This document shows positions 8,288-17,917 of a stretch of 27,942 nucleotides of DNA, piece by piece. Source of the stretch: Chara braunii (lineage: Eukaryota > Streptophyta > Charophyceae > Charales > Characeae); assembly GCA_003427395.1 (NCBI GenBank), contig BFEA01000030.1, positions 4,135,763 through 4,163,704 of the forward strand, read 5' to 3'. Under the pieces are notes generated by a model. That model saw nothing but the letters and a program-made list of their open reading frames with translations. It ran no database searches and had not been told where the DNA came from. The first letter of the stretch is position 1, and each line of letters starts with the position of its first letter. The translations under genes and the position numbers were made by a program.

Positions 8288-8487
8288 GAGAGGTAGGTTG
8301 GGTTTGTGCGGCCCGCACCCTTGGTCGACAGGCGAGGGGACCTGCCACACGGGTGCGAATCAGGGCAGTTCTTCAGTGGTCACAGGAAGAGGGGGGTTGG
8401 ATTTGCGGGGACCATGCCCCTTGGTCGACAGGTGAGGGGCCCTGCCGCACTGGTGGCAGGGTGGTTCTGCAGTAGTCAAAGACAGTT
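8288..8487 (+). repeat. 100-bp direct tandem duplication
   Basis: TTGGTCGACAGG occurs at 8321 and 8421, exactly 100 bases apart. The surrounding GAGGTAGGTTGGGTTTGTGC...CAGTGGTCA block is matched by GAGGGGGGTTGGATTTGCGG...CAGTAGTCA. The copies differ by many substitutions but almost no net indels, so the duplication is not recent. Confidence 0.85.
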
Positions 8488-8690
8488 TAGATGATGCAAC
8501 CGTGAACGTGGGAATATAAACGGTACATTGAGCATTTTTATTTTTATTTTCCGTGTCTTTCGTGCAGGTAATCATCTTCCGGAGTTTTTCATTCTGCTAG
8601 GCGCCGTTCACCATCACAGATTATCATCTTTGTACTCGTCGCCGTCAACATCTCAAGTCTTCATCAGTGTGATCTTCATCGTTTTCTTCG

Positions 8691-8792
8691 TTCTCCCCTG
8701 GCTGCCATGCGGCTACTGGGGGTCTCTTCTGCATTGTCTTCGCTGTTATCCCCTGGCTGTCATGCGGCCACTGGGGGTGTCTTCTGTACTGG
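8691..8792 (+). repeat. 55-bp tandem duplication
   Basis: CCCCTGGCTGCCATGCGGCT with ACTGGGGGTCTCTTCTG (from 8695) recurs from 8750 as CCCCTGGCTGTCATGCGGCC with ACTGGGGGTGTCTTCTG. The spacing is 55 bases. Confidence 0.85.
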
Positions 8793-9700
8793 GGGAAGCA
8801 TATCCTCGCTTTCCCTAATAAACAACCATCCCCCCCTCACCACCCTTTTCTAACACACCCGCTTGTCTCCTCTTCTACTTCTTACTCTACTGCTGCCTAT
8901 CATACTTGATCTCCACTAACTACCAGGGTGGAGATGGTAAGAGCAAGGGGGAGGGTGGAAAGTATACGGAAAGGGGAGGGAGAAAAGTAGATGGGGTGGC
9001 GGAGAGGAGATGGGAACAGGGATGTTAGATTAGGTAGAAGGGGGAGTGTGGCCCCCCATTCTTTCTCATAACTAATTACACTTGGTTGCTTCTTATCAAA
9101 AAAGAAAAATGCACAATGAGTATTACGCCCTAAATTCCCTAATCCCCATCACGCTCATTAGGAGCGTGTAAATCTGAACAAATCTTTACCTTTTCTTATT
9201 TCTTTTTTTCTTTTTTAAAGGGGCCCAGTGCCCAAGGCTCCAATTATGAATTTGAGTACAAAGCGAACACACGCCTCTTCCCATTAGGGCTGGAAGAGCC
9301 TCAGCCATTGCTCCCGTAGAGACAGCTTCCCTACCTAGCACAAATATAGCACGAGCAAGGGCATTGATTGCTTCCCCAGTAAGGAAGGATTAACCCCGCT
9401 CTCTGCAACATCAAACTCCGCCCTGCTCAACTTATTTACGGCTACCTGGAGCATTCATGAGAAGTGGGGGGAGATCATAGCAGGGCAAAGAGGGTCTGGC
9501 ATAGTGAAAAATCCCAGTCAAACCCTAAATAGTTCATCTGTAATTACGAACAGACAGTGTCTCCCCAGTGCAACACTCATAGGGGGAGAACACAAATCAC
9601 AAGAAAATTTGAATATGTGTTTACAAGTTCTCTTACAGAATCATGGCAAAGCACACGTATGTGTGACCACATGGCCATGAGTAATAGGCCGACCTCAAGC
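8793..9700. other. No gene or repeat recognised
   Basis: The stretch is pyrimidine-rich at its left (8830-8920) and purine-rich at about 8930-9040. A T-rich run lies near 9190-9215. No supported gene is seen on either strand. Confidence 0.4.
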
Positions 9701-9868
9701 AGAAACAGCCAAAAGCCAGCAAGTGACGCTCCCCACCAATAGATGGAGCTGCTCCCCGGGTGTTAGTGGTGTCTGCCTTTATCAGCATCACTAACACTGG
9801 CGGGTGCTTTTTTCTGCAAAAAAAAAAAAAGAAAAAGAAAAGAAAAAAGAAACAGCCAAAAGCCAGCA
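9701..9868 (+). mobile_element. Retroposon family copy 2 with perfect 21-bp target-site duplication
   Basis: A perfect 21-base duplication (starting AGAAACAGCC) flanks the insert at 9701-9721 and 9848-9868. The insert (9722-9847) starts inside the family consensus at GACGCTCCCCACCAATAGATG. It runs through a hairpin, GTGTTAGTGGTG against CATCACTAACAC, and ends in an A-rich tail. The missing 5' half, 3' tail and long duplication show a 5'-truncated insertion by target-primed reverse transcription. It has no coding capacity. Confidence 0.93.
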
Positions 9869-10543
9869 GGATACGTGCCTCCCTTCAGCAAAGTCAACTC
9901 AATCAACAATCTCGGAGGGAGAGCGCTAATTAGGCAGGAGCATGAAATCTGATATAAGTGCATCACCAATTGAAAGCATGCCCCCAACATAGAAACAAAA
10001 GAGGAGGTAGCGAGGCAGGGTTCAATCAGTCCACTTCCCACACTCCCCTCTCTAGAACCACGGCATACGCCTCCCCATCTCCCCCTCCATTCCACGGGAA
10101 CGAGCCCTCCCCTCCTCGCCTGGCGTGCCTCTCCCCGCCACCACATCGGACTAGTTCCATCCGCTTCTGTGTGGAAGGCGCAGCAAAAGATCCGAGAAGC
10201 ACAACACAACCATCCGTGAGGAGCCCTCACCTGTCCCCTGGCCCCATCTGTAGCACGGTTTCAAAAACACGTGAATCAGCCCCGCATGTAGGGAGAGCCT
10301 GCGGACACAGAGTCGTACTTACCGTGGTTGATATGAAAGGTGTAGTTGACCTCCTAGTTGTCATGATCGTTGTCAGCAAAGTCGCCGACATAGATTATTT
10401 AATTGTGACTGTAGACGCTTTACCTTCTTTTCTCCATCAACAGGCAGTATCACCGGGCTGTTCTCCTTTGATTAATTTTTCTTCCACGTTCTCTTCTTCA
10501 ATTTGATGTCCTTGGCATCAAACTGTTCGTCACCTGTTCAACT

Positions 10544-10574
<31 letters not shown>

Positions 10575-10664
10575 TGATCTGTGTAGTCTTACTCATGTTT
10601 TCTCTCCTTTCGTAATTCCACGCTTGATGTTGTACGCGCCCTCGCACAAAAACTTATGCTCCTG
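9869..10664. other. No gene recognised; one low-confidence frame and a (CAT)n run
   Basis: A plus frame at 9958-10506 (about 182 residues) is Pro/Ser-rich at first and then has a Val/Ile-rich hydrophobic patch near its end. It has no recognised domain and may be chance. A CAT/ATC triplet run lies at about 10546-10575. Confidence 0.35.
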
Positions 10665-11560
10665 GGTTCATAGTTGGGAGAGCTTTAATCCGCAGGGGAA
10701 ATACAAGGTGGGGGGTGTTTTCCTTTAGGGATTAACAGCAGACAAGTGGGACTGTTCCGCTCTGGGGCTGGGAGAGATGGAAGAAGGAACATCATTGGCT
10801 AGCGGTGGCAGAGCAGGACAGTGATAGCGCGAGGATACTTTTTGGGGGAACACGTTGCCTCGTGGGGAGTAGGGTAGAGGGGGGCTTGTCTCTTGCTGGG
10901 GCTGATGAACTGTCGTCAACACGGTGGTTCTAATTACCGGAGGCAGCGAGGGGAGAGGTGAGATGGTAGGAGGAATAAGAGGTGGAGGAGACTGGGGAGG
11001 GCGAAAAACGTCAAGAACCATCATCATCATCAACTTCTCAATTCTTATTTCCCTGTTCTTTTCTGTACTTGAGGCTGTAAAATTCCTTGCCAGAGGGTTG
11101 CTGATGTGGAGGGATGATGGATTGAGTGGGGAGAGCTCTTTTCAGCAGGGGAAACACAAGGTGGGAAGTGTTTGCCTATAGGGAATAAGGACGGACAAGG
11201 GGGACTGTTTAACTCTGGGGCTGGGAGAGATGGAAGGCGGAACATCATCTAGTACATCTACTAGTGGTGGCAGAGTCGGACACAGATAGCTTGAGGTAGG
11301 CTTTTTGGGGGAACAGCCTTCTTCGAGGGGAGTAGGGTAGAGAGAGGCTTTCGTATTGCTGGGGCTGTGAGGAACCACTAAACAACAGAGTGGTTCTGAT
11401 TAGCGGAGGCAGCAAGGGAGAGGAGGGGTGGTAAGAGGGGAAAAGAGGAGAGGTGGACAGGGGAGGGTCAATCAACATCAAGTATCACCATCACCATCAC
11501 CATCACCATCACCATCATCATCATCCACATCATCATCATCAGATTGGTTGTTTGCTCAAA
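10665..11560 (-). repeat. 453-bp tandem duplication with conserved Pro-rich frame
   Basis: GCAGGGGAAAYACAAGGTGG lies near 10692 and again 453 bases later. The copies stay similar through GCTCTGGGGCTGGGAGAGAT, TTTTTGGGGGAACA, GGGGAGTAGGGTAGAG and GGAGGCAGC. Each ends in ATC/CAT triplet runs (about 11020 and 11483-11545). The period is 151 codons. On the minus strand both copies keep a similar Pro-rich peptide, for example LPYSPR....FPQK and PPSISPSPR, with one frame change in the right copy. The DNA may come from a coding repeat, but no start, domain or splice context supports a present gene. Confidence 0.75.
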
Positions 11561-11639
11561 ATCCCACTGTTATCAGATCCGAATTCTTAGGTTCCATTTT
11601 AGTCTAGCTGATTTCCTAATTGAGGTTTTATTGTGTTTT

Positions 11640-11870
11640 TGTCCAGGTAGAGTAGAAACCAGAACAACGCTGGCCGGCGTTGGGGCATCGCCCTGTAACC
11701 TTCGTAGGAGCTTGAAGCCTTGGATAAAGATCTGGGGAGTGCTGAGGGTGAAAGGCAAGCACAATACTTTGACCAAAGGCTACAATATGGCCGACGAGGG
11801 TCGGCGATGGGGTGGGTGGAACTGCCCTGTAACCTAGCTAGATTGGGGTGTGAGACCCAGTAGAGGCTTG
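11640..11870 (+). repeat. 134-bp tandem repeat, two units (family also at 3.6 kb)
   Basis: The first unit carries ACGCTGGCCGGCGTTGGGGC and CCCTGTAACC (11691-11700); the second carries GGTCGGCGATGGGG and CCCTGTAACC (11825-11834), 134 bases later. Both match the minus-strand pair at 3510-3790, including TAACCTAGC and GTGTGAG after the second GTAACC. That a two-unit array of the same period exists at two loci means the dimer itself, not just the monomer, was spread. Confidence 0.75.
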
Positions 11871-12062
11871 GTTGGTACACAGTATTGGCTCGGTAGAGAC
11901 TGCCTGGTTGGTATGGACACCTAAGATTATGGTTAGGGTAGTATGTGAGATCTTAGTAGATAAGCATTATGAGTAGTCAGCATCAATCTCTAGCTTATTA
12001 TCTCAATCATCGTGTTTCTGAATCATCCCAAATTTTCATCATCATCAATGTATTCCAATTAT

Positions 12063-12105
12063 AAGGGACGTTGGGCCCGGTTCCCAACACGTGCTGTGAA
12101 GGCCA
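12063..12105 (+). mobile_element. Retroposon family copy 3 (5' hairpin fragment)
   Basis: AAGGGACGTTGGGCCCGGTT continues to CCCAACACGTGCTG. This is the family 5' hairpin with GTTGGG paired to CCCAAC, a compensatory change from the GCTGGG/CCCAGC of copy 1. Similarity fades after the CACGTGCTG. Confidence 0.65.
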
Positions 12106-13088
12106 ACATCATGCCCAACGCGACTTCCTATTTCGGAGTGGGAGGGGGCCTGGAAGTGCGTAAAAGGGGTGTGCCAAGGATTTAGGAAAGTGGGGGTGGA
12201 GTCATAGGTCAGAACTGAGATCTCCGGTGTCAAGTTTCAAGGACAGAAGTGCAATTGGTTCAGCACGGAGTCGTCACCCCACTTGATCCAAGCGCAGAAC
12301 CAGATTCGCCCGCATGCCACAGTCCTTTGAGGCCATGCGTCAACCCCGCACACTCAGCATCAACTCGTCAGATCGCCCAACTCCCTACTCACCGAGTCAC
12401 CGTCTCTGGTCGTTAGGCGATCCTCTCGACCACGCTAACTCCCAAGCGTGGATTAGAGAGTGAATTCGTCGCGCTTACAGATTTTATAGCGCTCAGTACT
12501 TGCGCGAGACAATCCGGATTATGCTGAAGCAGGAGGAAGAGAGAAGAAGGAAGTGCCTACACCTGCATGACCGGGCCGCGGCATAGGGGTTGTAGCCACT
12601 CTCCTCGCATTGTTCCAGTCATGCATCCTTTCGGCCAATGAGGTAGGCAGGTTTTAGCGCGGAAGGAAATCAAGAAGGAGAAGATTACAGTTACACCCGC
12701 ACTTGCCAAGAAGGAGCAAGGAGAGATTACAGTTGCAGTTAGAATTAAGGCGTGGCAGGAACAGAGCGTAGGACAGGGTGCAGCAAAGCGCGTGTGAGTA
12801 AGGAGCGTCGTGCAGTTACAGCAGCAAAAACGCACGACAAAATTACGTTACCCCCAATTCCTAGTCTAATTAAAGTCCTAAGTTCCCTAACTCCCGTATT
12901 TCCCCGTATTTCAAAATTCAAAAAGACTTCTCCCGCGCGATGACGACACCGAAGTTCCCTTCCCCATTTCCAGCAGAACAAGGAAGAAGCTACGACAACA
13001 GTTATTTCCGCTCTCGCTAAGGCGCGTTCTAACTACCAACCGCTATGGGACCGAGTTTTCCCAAAAAAATGGGGGCAGTTGTGCAATT
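12106..13088. other. No gene recognised; hairpins near 12.4 kb
   Basis: CCACGCT and AGCGTGG form a hairpin at 12430-12451, next to a GGTCG/CGACC pair at about 12409-12432. ATTACAGTT motifs recur at about 12683 and 12728. I could not identify a tRNA or known RNA here and see no protein domain. Confidence 0.4.
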
Positions 13089-13156
13089 GAGTCGGCCCCC
13101 CCCGGGTGGTAGTGGTGTCTGCTCTTATCAGCACCACTAGCACCGGTGGGGGTGTT

Positions 13157-13191
<35 letters not shown>

Positions 13192-13199
13192 TCGGCCCC
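13089..13199 (+). mobile_element. Retroposon family copy 4 with 11-bp target-site duplication
   Basis: GAGTCGGCCCC occurs at 13089-13099 and 13189-13199. The insert between holds only the 3' part of the family: GGTGGTAGTGGTGTCTGC, then CAGCACCACTAGCACCGG, then a poly-A of about 28. It aligns with copy 2 across the 3' hairpin. A severe 5' truncation, poly-A and flanking duplication make retroposition clear. Confidence 0.9.
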
Positions 13200-13671
13200 T
13201 TCCATTCAACCCCTGAAATACAGCCGCCCAGAAAGCCGCGCGTCACAGAAAGTAGTTCGTCACATCTGCTCCCTACGAATAGATTAAAGCAGTTTTAATT
13301 TAAATAAAAAAAGGATCATGTCTCCGCAAAGTGATGCTCCGTCCCCTGGCACCAACCCTCAGAACGCCTCCCAAAGGTACCCCATGGGATAGTGTCCTCC
13401 CCCTACCTACCCCCTAAGGACCCTGTGTATCGTATCAGGTCCTGTGTAATGTGCTAGGCTGGTGGGCAAGTACGTGGGGTGCCCACCTAAAACCAACTAT
13501 GTGGCGTAGGAGAGGTTGGGGTGTGGAGTATTTGGACATGATAGAGGAACAACCTCGTAGGCTGGCCCCAGCAACACTAACATGCATGACGTGAATAAGG
13601 ACAATAGGGCGAAATCCACGACGGCGCACACACCATGCCCGAAGAAGAAGAAACACCCGAGCAAACACACA

Positions 13672-13723
<52 letters not shown>

Positions 13724-14162
13724 TGAGCAAAGAATGTATCGGTATTGTAAAAATTCAGCGGGAAAGAATATGCCATTTGAGCTCAGCACCCGTGGTACAT
13801 CCTTCCTAGTAGTGGGAAGTAATGAATGCCGCCGCCTCAGGGTCCCTTGGCCATAATGAAGCGAAGCAGGGCTTGGGCACACGCTGTTGTTTGCAGCTTT
13901 GAAATGAGAAAAAGAAAGTCTTGTTATAAAAAAAAAGAGCAATGTGTACTGGCAAAATGCTCGGTCTTTGCAGTAGCCGCCCCCCTCCTCCCGAGGTTGG
14001 CCCCACCCTTCTTTTTTTTAATAAAGCCAGGGCAGCATCACTAGGAGGGGTGATAAGAGCATCCTCCCCGAGTGCGTCATCCAGTTGCTCCAGTCTATTG
14101 GTTGGGAGCTATTACTCACTGACCACCGCCGATTAGGGGGGGGGGGGGCAACATGCATCCTC
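13200..14162. other. No gene; (CA)n-poly-A tract at 13668-13722
   Basis: ACACAC repeats run straight into about 37 A residues. All long frames over this tract are repeat artefacts. A G run lies at about 14136-14148. The remainder shows no recognised gene. Confidence 0.5.
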
Positions 14163-14369
14163 TTAAACCACCAGTACCTCGCTAAGCTTTTGAATCCGAG
14201 CCTCCCGGTACGCTGCGCGCCAAGTCCTGCCGAACCGCCGTCGCAATTTTCTTTTTCGTTTTGCCTGCGGCCTCCAGCCAATGCGGTCCGGCAGGCCGAA
14301 GCCCAAATGGCACGGCGCATATACGGGAAGCGCCGCGGCCGATAGCTGGGCCAGGTACTGGTGGTTTAA
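14163..14369. mobile_element. 207-bp TIR element with perfect 17-bp ends
   Basis: TTAAACCACCAGTACCT (14163-14179) and AGGTACTGGTGGTTTAA (14353-14369) are perfect inverse complements. The ends match those of 4320-4477 and 25500. The interior is GC-rich and differs from the other two copies, with its own TGCCGAACCGC/GCGGTCCGGCA inverted pair. TTAA at both termini is either the target duplication or part of the TIR. No coding capacity. Confidence 0.9.
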
Positions 14370-14963
14370 TTTTGAGAGGCAGCTATACTTGCAGGGGTCC
14401 CCTTATAGGCTTAGGAGTAGTGGTAGGTAGGTAGCGAAAGGTGAAATTGAGAGAAGAATATAGCTTAGTTACAAAAAATAAAAAGAAAAAAGAAAAGGTA
14501 CGATGTGAGGATCTCAACAATGCCCGAGTTGTTGCCTGCCTCCTCCCCACTCTGGCTTCTCCCAAGCTGTTCCTTTTCTTTTCTGTGACATTGATAAGTT
14601 ATAGATAAGCACAACAGTGGAAGTGTTTTCTGAAAGGTACAAGAATGTAAGTTCATGCAAGTGGCTAGTTGCAGTGACATTTTTGTGCTTCTTTTTTATT
14701 TTGTTTTCTGGCAGTGCCATTCTTTTTTTTTTCCCCTTTCCCCCCCTAAGTCCAGATCGTAGTAGAGGCTGGATGCTAGTCCTTGGGAGGTGCCTGTCGT
14801 TGTACTCGACCAGTGGGGAGATCAGATGGCTTGTGCTGTTCTTTTCTCTTTTTTGTGTGTGGGGGGGGTCCTACTCCTTATGAGACCTCACCGCCCTCTT
14901 CCTCTCATCAAGTCTCCCAAGTGCACCCCCACTCCCTCAGTCCTACCTCAGTGTCTACCACTC
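14370..14963. other. No gene recognised
   Basis: T-rich and pyrimidine-rich runs occur at 14690-14750 and 14838-14860. AGTCTCCCAAGTGCACCCCC with CACTCCCTCAGTCCTACCTC at about 14910-14955 is a diverged relative of the 94-bp repeat at 15344-15531. Confidence 0.4.
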
Positions 14964-15183
14964 AGGACTATCAATGCTGGCAGGTATCCTTCAAGACTCT
15001 CAAGACTCTTGTCCTGATATCCTCCAATTTCATTTGTATATGGGACGCTGGACCCGTTTTCCAGCAGGTCATGCTTCCCACCAATAGGTGGAGCCTCTCC
15101 CCAGGTGCTGGGGGTGTCTCCTCTTACCAGCACACTGGAGGGGACGTTAAAAAAAAAAAAAAAAAAAAAGAAAGGACTATCAA
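14964..15183 (+). mobile_element. Retroposon family copy 5 (near full-length)
   Basis: The body runs TATATGGGACGCTGGACCCG, TTTTCCAGCAGG, CCCACCAATAGGTGGAGCC, the second hairpin GTGCTGG/CCAGCAC, then an A tail ending near 15172. AGGACTATCAA at 14964-14974 and 15173-15183 is a candidate target duplication. However, copy 6 is similar upstream too (ATCAATGCTGGCAGG), so the 5' boundary is uncertain and the left repeat may partly be element sequence. It is the longest copy and has both hairpins. Confidence 0.8.
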
Positions 15184-15343
15184 CCCTCTACCACCTTGGC
15201 GGGGTGGCCCAACCAGATAGCAGTTGCAGGAACCAGGGCTGAGCAGCAACCCCACTGACACCTGGTTGTAAGGGTACAATCGATGCTACCTTCTTTTTTT
15301 TTTTTTTTATCCTTGTTTTTTTTGTTTTTTTTTTACTCACGAG

Positions 15344-15531
15344 ACTCCCATCCCACCACTCCTCTTGATATATATATCCTGGCGCACCCCCACTCCATTT
15401 CTATCTTACCTCATGCGAGGAACATCACTCTCTACTGACTCCCATCCCACCACTCCTCTCGATATATATCTCCTGGCGCACCCCCACTCCATTTCTATCT
15501 TACCTCATGCGAGGAACATCACTTTCTACTG
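15344..15531 (+). repeat. 94-bp recent tandem duplication
   Basis: ACTCCCATCCCACCACTCCT starts at 15344 and again at 15438. The following 94 bases are nearly identical, including GATATATAT and CTTACCTCATGCGAGGAACA. Only a handful of substitutions separate the copies, so this is the youngest tandem duplication seen here. Confidence 0.92.
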
Positions 15532-15541
15532 GAGCTACACC

Positions 15542-15624
15542 TGGATAAAACGTACAGTCATTATAGCCATATCTAGACTAAATGTGGCCCAAATTCAGCT
15601 ATAATGACCATATGTTTTATTCGG
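15542..15624. repeat. Foldback element, copy 2
   Basis: The left arm GGATAAAACGTACAGTCATT continues to ATAGCCAT. The right arm CAGCTATAATGACCATATG continues to TTTTATTCGG. They are inverted with few mismatches around ATCTAGACTAAATGTGGCCC. Arms and spacer both match the 6938-7033 copy. Confidence 0.8.
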
Positions 15625-15790
15625 TGAAGAAGGTACTAGGCGTAAGCCACTCTTGCACGGCCTATCACGGGCAGTGTCGAATAGCCCCGCCCTAGCCAAG
15701 GTCCAACCTGTGACACCCCCCCCTCCGGGCAAGCTGGGTGTGCCCACCTAGCACACCCGGCTTTCAAATAGCGAAGACTACGGCATAGTC
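15625..15790. other. Spacer with an 11-bp hairpin
   Basis: AGCTGGGTGTG and CACACCCGGCT pair with one mismatch at 15732-15762. No gene is seen. Confidence 0.5.
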
Positions 15791-15791
15791 A

Positions 15792-15823
<32 letters not shown>

Positions 15824-15945
15824 GCTCCATCTATTGGTGGGGAGCATCCCCTGCTGGAAAACGGGTCCAGCGTCCCTTGTACAGACTGAGTACATCTGAT
15901 ACTTGATTGTGAAAATTTCCCTGCCAGCATTGATTACCCTGAAGT
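15791..15945 (-). mobile_element. Retroposon family copy 6, at the LINE 3' end
   Basis: The minus strand reads ATCAATGCTGGCAGGG, about 45 unmatched bases, GGGACGCTGGACCCG, TTTTCCAGCAGG, GATGCTCCCCACCAATAGATG, GAGCC and the A tail. The GCTGGA/TCCAGC hairpin is intact, but the second hairpin seen in copies 2, 4 and 5 is absent. This is either the LINE's own 3' UTR end, in which case the other copies could derive from or mimic it, or a separate insertion. Confidence 0.8.
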
Positions 15946-16198
15946 CCAGGGGATTGACTGAGCAGGGTGTTAACCTGGGGATTGAGACAGAGGGGGAACC
16001 TCTTCACCTTGAGCCGGCGGCAGATACACCACTACCTGCTAGTTCTCTCCCCCAAAATGTGTTGAATCTTGGAATCCTTGCTGGCTGAAACCCGGGTCCC
16101 ACATCCCGCCTGGGTGTCATGTAGGGAAAACGGAAGGAGCCACTGGGGGGCACCAGTGGGACCTCCTTCCGTACACCAATCATTACCAAGTACCTTGA

Positions 16199-17908
16199 TC
16201 AAACCAGAATTTCTGATAGAGAAAGAGCATCATGGGGAGGGAAGGGATCTGGGAAGTCGGTGGGGGGGCGCAGCGGAAACGAGGATTCCATGTGGATCCA
16301 GTCCTTGAATTCTAATTTGTAATCCCTCATGTCCCTCATGTCTTTTGGGCTTCGTGTATCACCCTCCCTGTCCCCTCCCCATGTGACCTTTGCTACCCAC
16401 CCTTCCCTTTCTCCACCCAACCAATCTTTACAAAATGTTGTAATCACTCTTCTGACATCAGTGATCTGTGAGAAAAGGTCCAGTTGTGATTTCGTATCCG
16501 CCCATCTTCGTACTAGCGTTAACTGAACCTGTTGCTGAATTTGTTCGATGATTTCCTCCCCTTCTACCCTCGCCTTTTCCATGGTCAGAACGCACCTCTG
16601 CCACCACAGAGCCCACAACACCGCCCTCCTTCCTACCCAGAACATATTCTCTACGAAGGACGAGGCTTCCCCATCCAACGGCCAGTGGCCTGCCAGAATG
16701 GCCTGCCATGACCATGGCCAAGGTATGACAATCCCCATCTTTCGCCAGACACGGTCCCACCATCGCCACATGAACTGGGCTATCGGGAATTGCATGAAAA
16801 TGTGCTCAATAGTCTCTCCCCTCTTGCGGGAGGGGAACATATGTAGACATCGTTGACACCATGGTAGTGCCAGTCCCCGCTGTTCCAGGTTAGTGCGGTC
16901 AATTAGCCAGTCGTTTATGGGTAGGCAGCGGTGCGCTATCTGCCACTGCAGAGAGGAGGTTTTCACTGGTTTAGCCTTTTGGTCTCTGAACCAGCAGATC
17001 GGTCCCAGGAGGGAACGGTCCACATTCAGCTGCCTAGCCCAGCGATCCATAACTGTATCTCTCAGGTTCCTCTTGGGCCTGAGCATCCTATAGGTAGATT
17101 TGACAGACAACCGATGAAGGGTTATGTGGTCTGCTGCACCCCCCCCTAGCAGCCAGGTCCATTTTGCCGGGTCCAGAGCCAACTCGTGAATTGCCCATTG
17201 AGGTTGATAGGCCACCCTTTTCCCACTCTCTTCCAGGACCCTGATCCGATAGAGAAGGGTATTATCTATCCATTCGAAGGGGGCTGTACTTCCTTCTAAT
17301 GTTTCGTATTGTGTTTCCGTGTAGAATTCCACTAGGGCTATTCGGGAATCTGTCATATGCACCCAACCGATGCGGGGCGGTCTCTCCTTGGTTGCTATCC
17401 AATCTCCTGCTTTGAAGGAGGGCCCTTTTTTAAGAATTCGATACCATGCCAGAGGTACAATCTCGATTAGTTCATCCAAATGTTCCTCCACAAGGTGACA
17501 GTAACGCAACGTCTCCCGCATTTGGTTTACCGGTTTCCAGTCCCGTCTCTCCTGGTCCCACAAGTCCCCTACTCTGAGCACTCCCCACTTGACCCAGCTT
17601 TTCCATGGTGAGGATGAGCTTGACCTGACGCAGCCTTGTTTGTCCGTCAACCATCGGTTGCCGAACAAGGGCTGTCGAAATACCTCATCCCATCGGTCCG
17701 GGGGGGGTCTATTTGGGAGTGAGAACCGCCTCCATACTGTTAATAGTGAGGGCCAAAATGTGTCCCTTGGCTGATCTTCTCCTTCCCCTCCTGCGTCTCT
17801 CTGTGGGATTTTACGTGGGATTGTCCAGGATCGGTCTTCCAGCCATGTCAATGGATGAACCCCTTGCGGGGTGGCTGGGGCCAGACGAGCTAGGTGTTCT
17901 AGGGCCAT
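16199..17908 (-). pseudogene. LINE ORF2 C-terminal region with RT-associated zinc-binding domain
   Basis: The frame encodes 569 residues. After a Trp-rich linker there is a zf-RVT-like block at about residues 318-395: LQWQIAHRCLPINDWL, CQRC, EHIFMQFPIAQFMWRWW. Cys-X2-Cys followed by a His is the usual arrangement of this plant LINE domain, which lies after the RT and is thought to bind nucleic acid. A charged, probably helical segment (EKARVEGEEIIEQIQQQVQL) and a terminal DFPDPFPP follow. The ATG at 17908 is not the true start. The same frame continues upstream beyond an in-frame TGA at 17915-17917, so this is the end of a larger broken ORF2. The 569-codon intact stretch suggests limited decay. 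A homologous tail lies on the opposite strand at 18385-18765. Confidence 0.85.
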
Positions 17909-17917
17909 TATGCATCA

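Noticed and set aside
12409-12451. Possible tRNA or structured RNA from paired stems
   Set aside because: The hairpins do not fall into cloverleaf spacing and no B box is present; kept only as a note.
13435-13856. Overlapping frames at the CA/poly-A tract
   Set aside because: Poly-Lys, poly-Phe and Cys-Val runs come from the homopolymer and dinucleotide tract.
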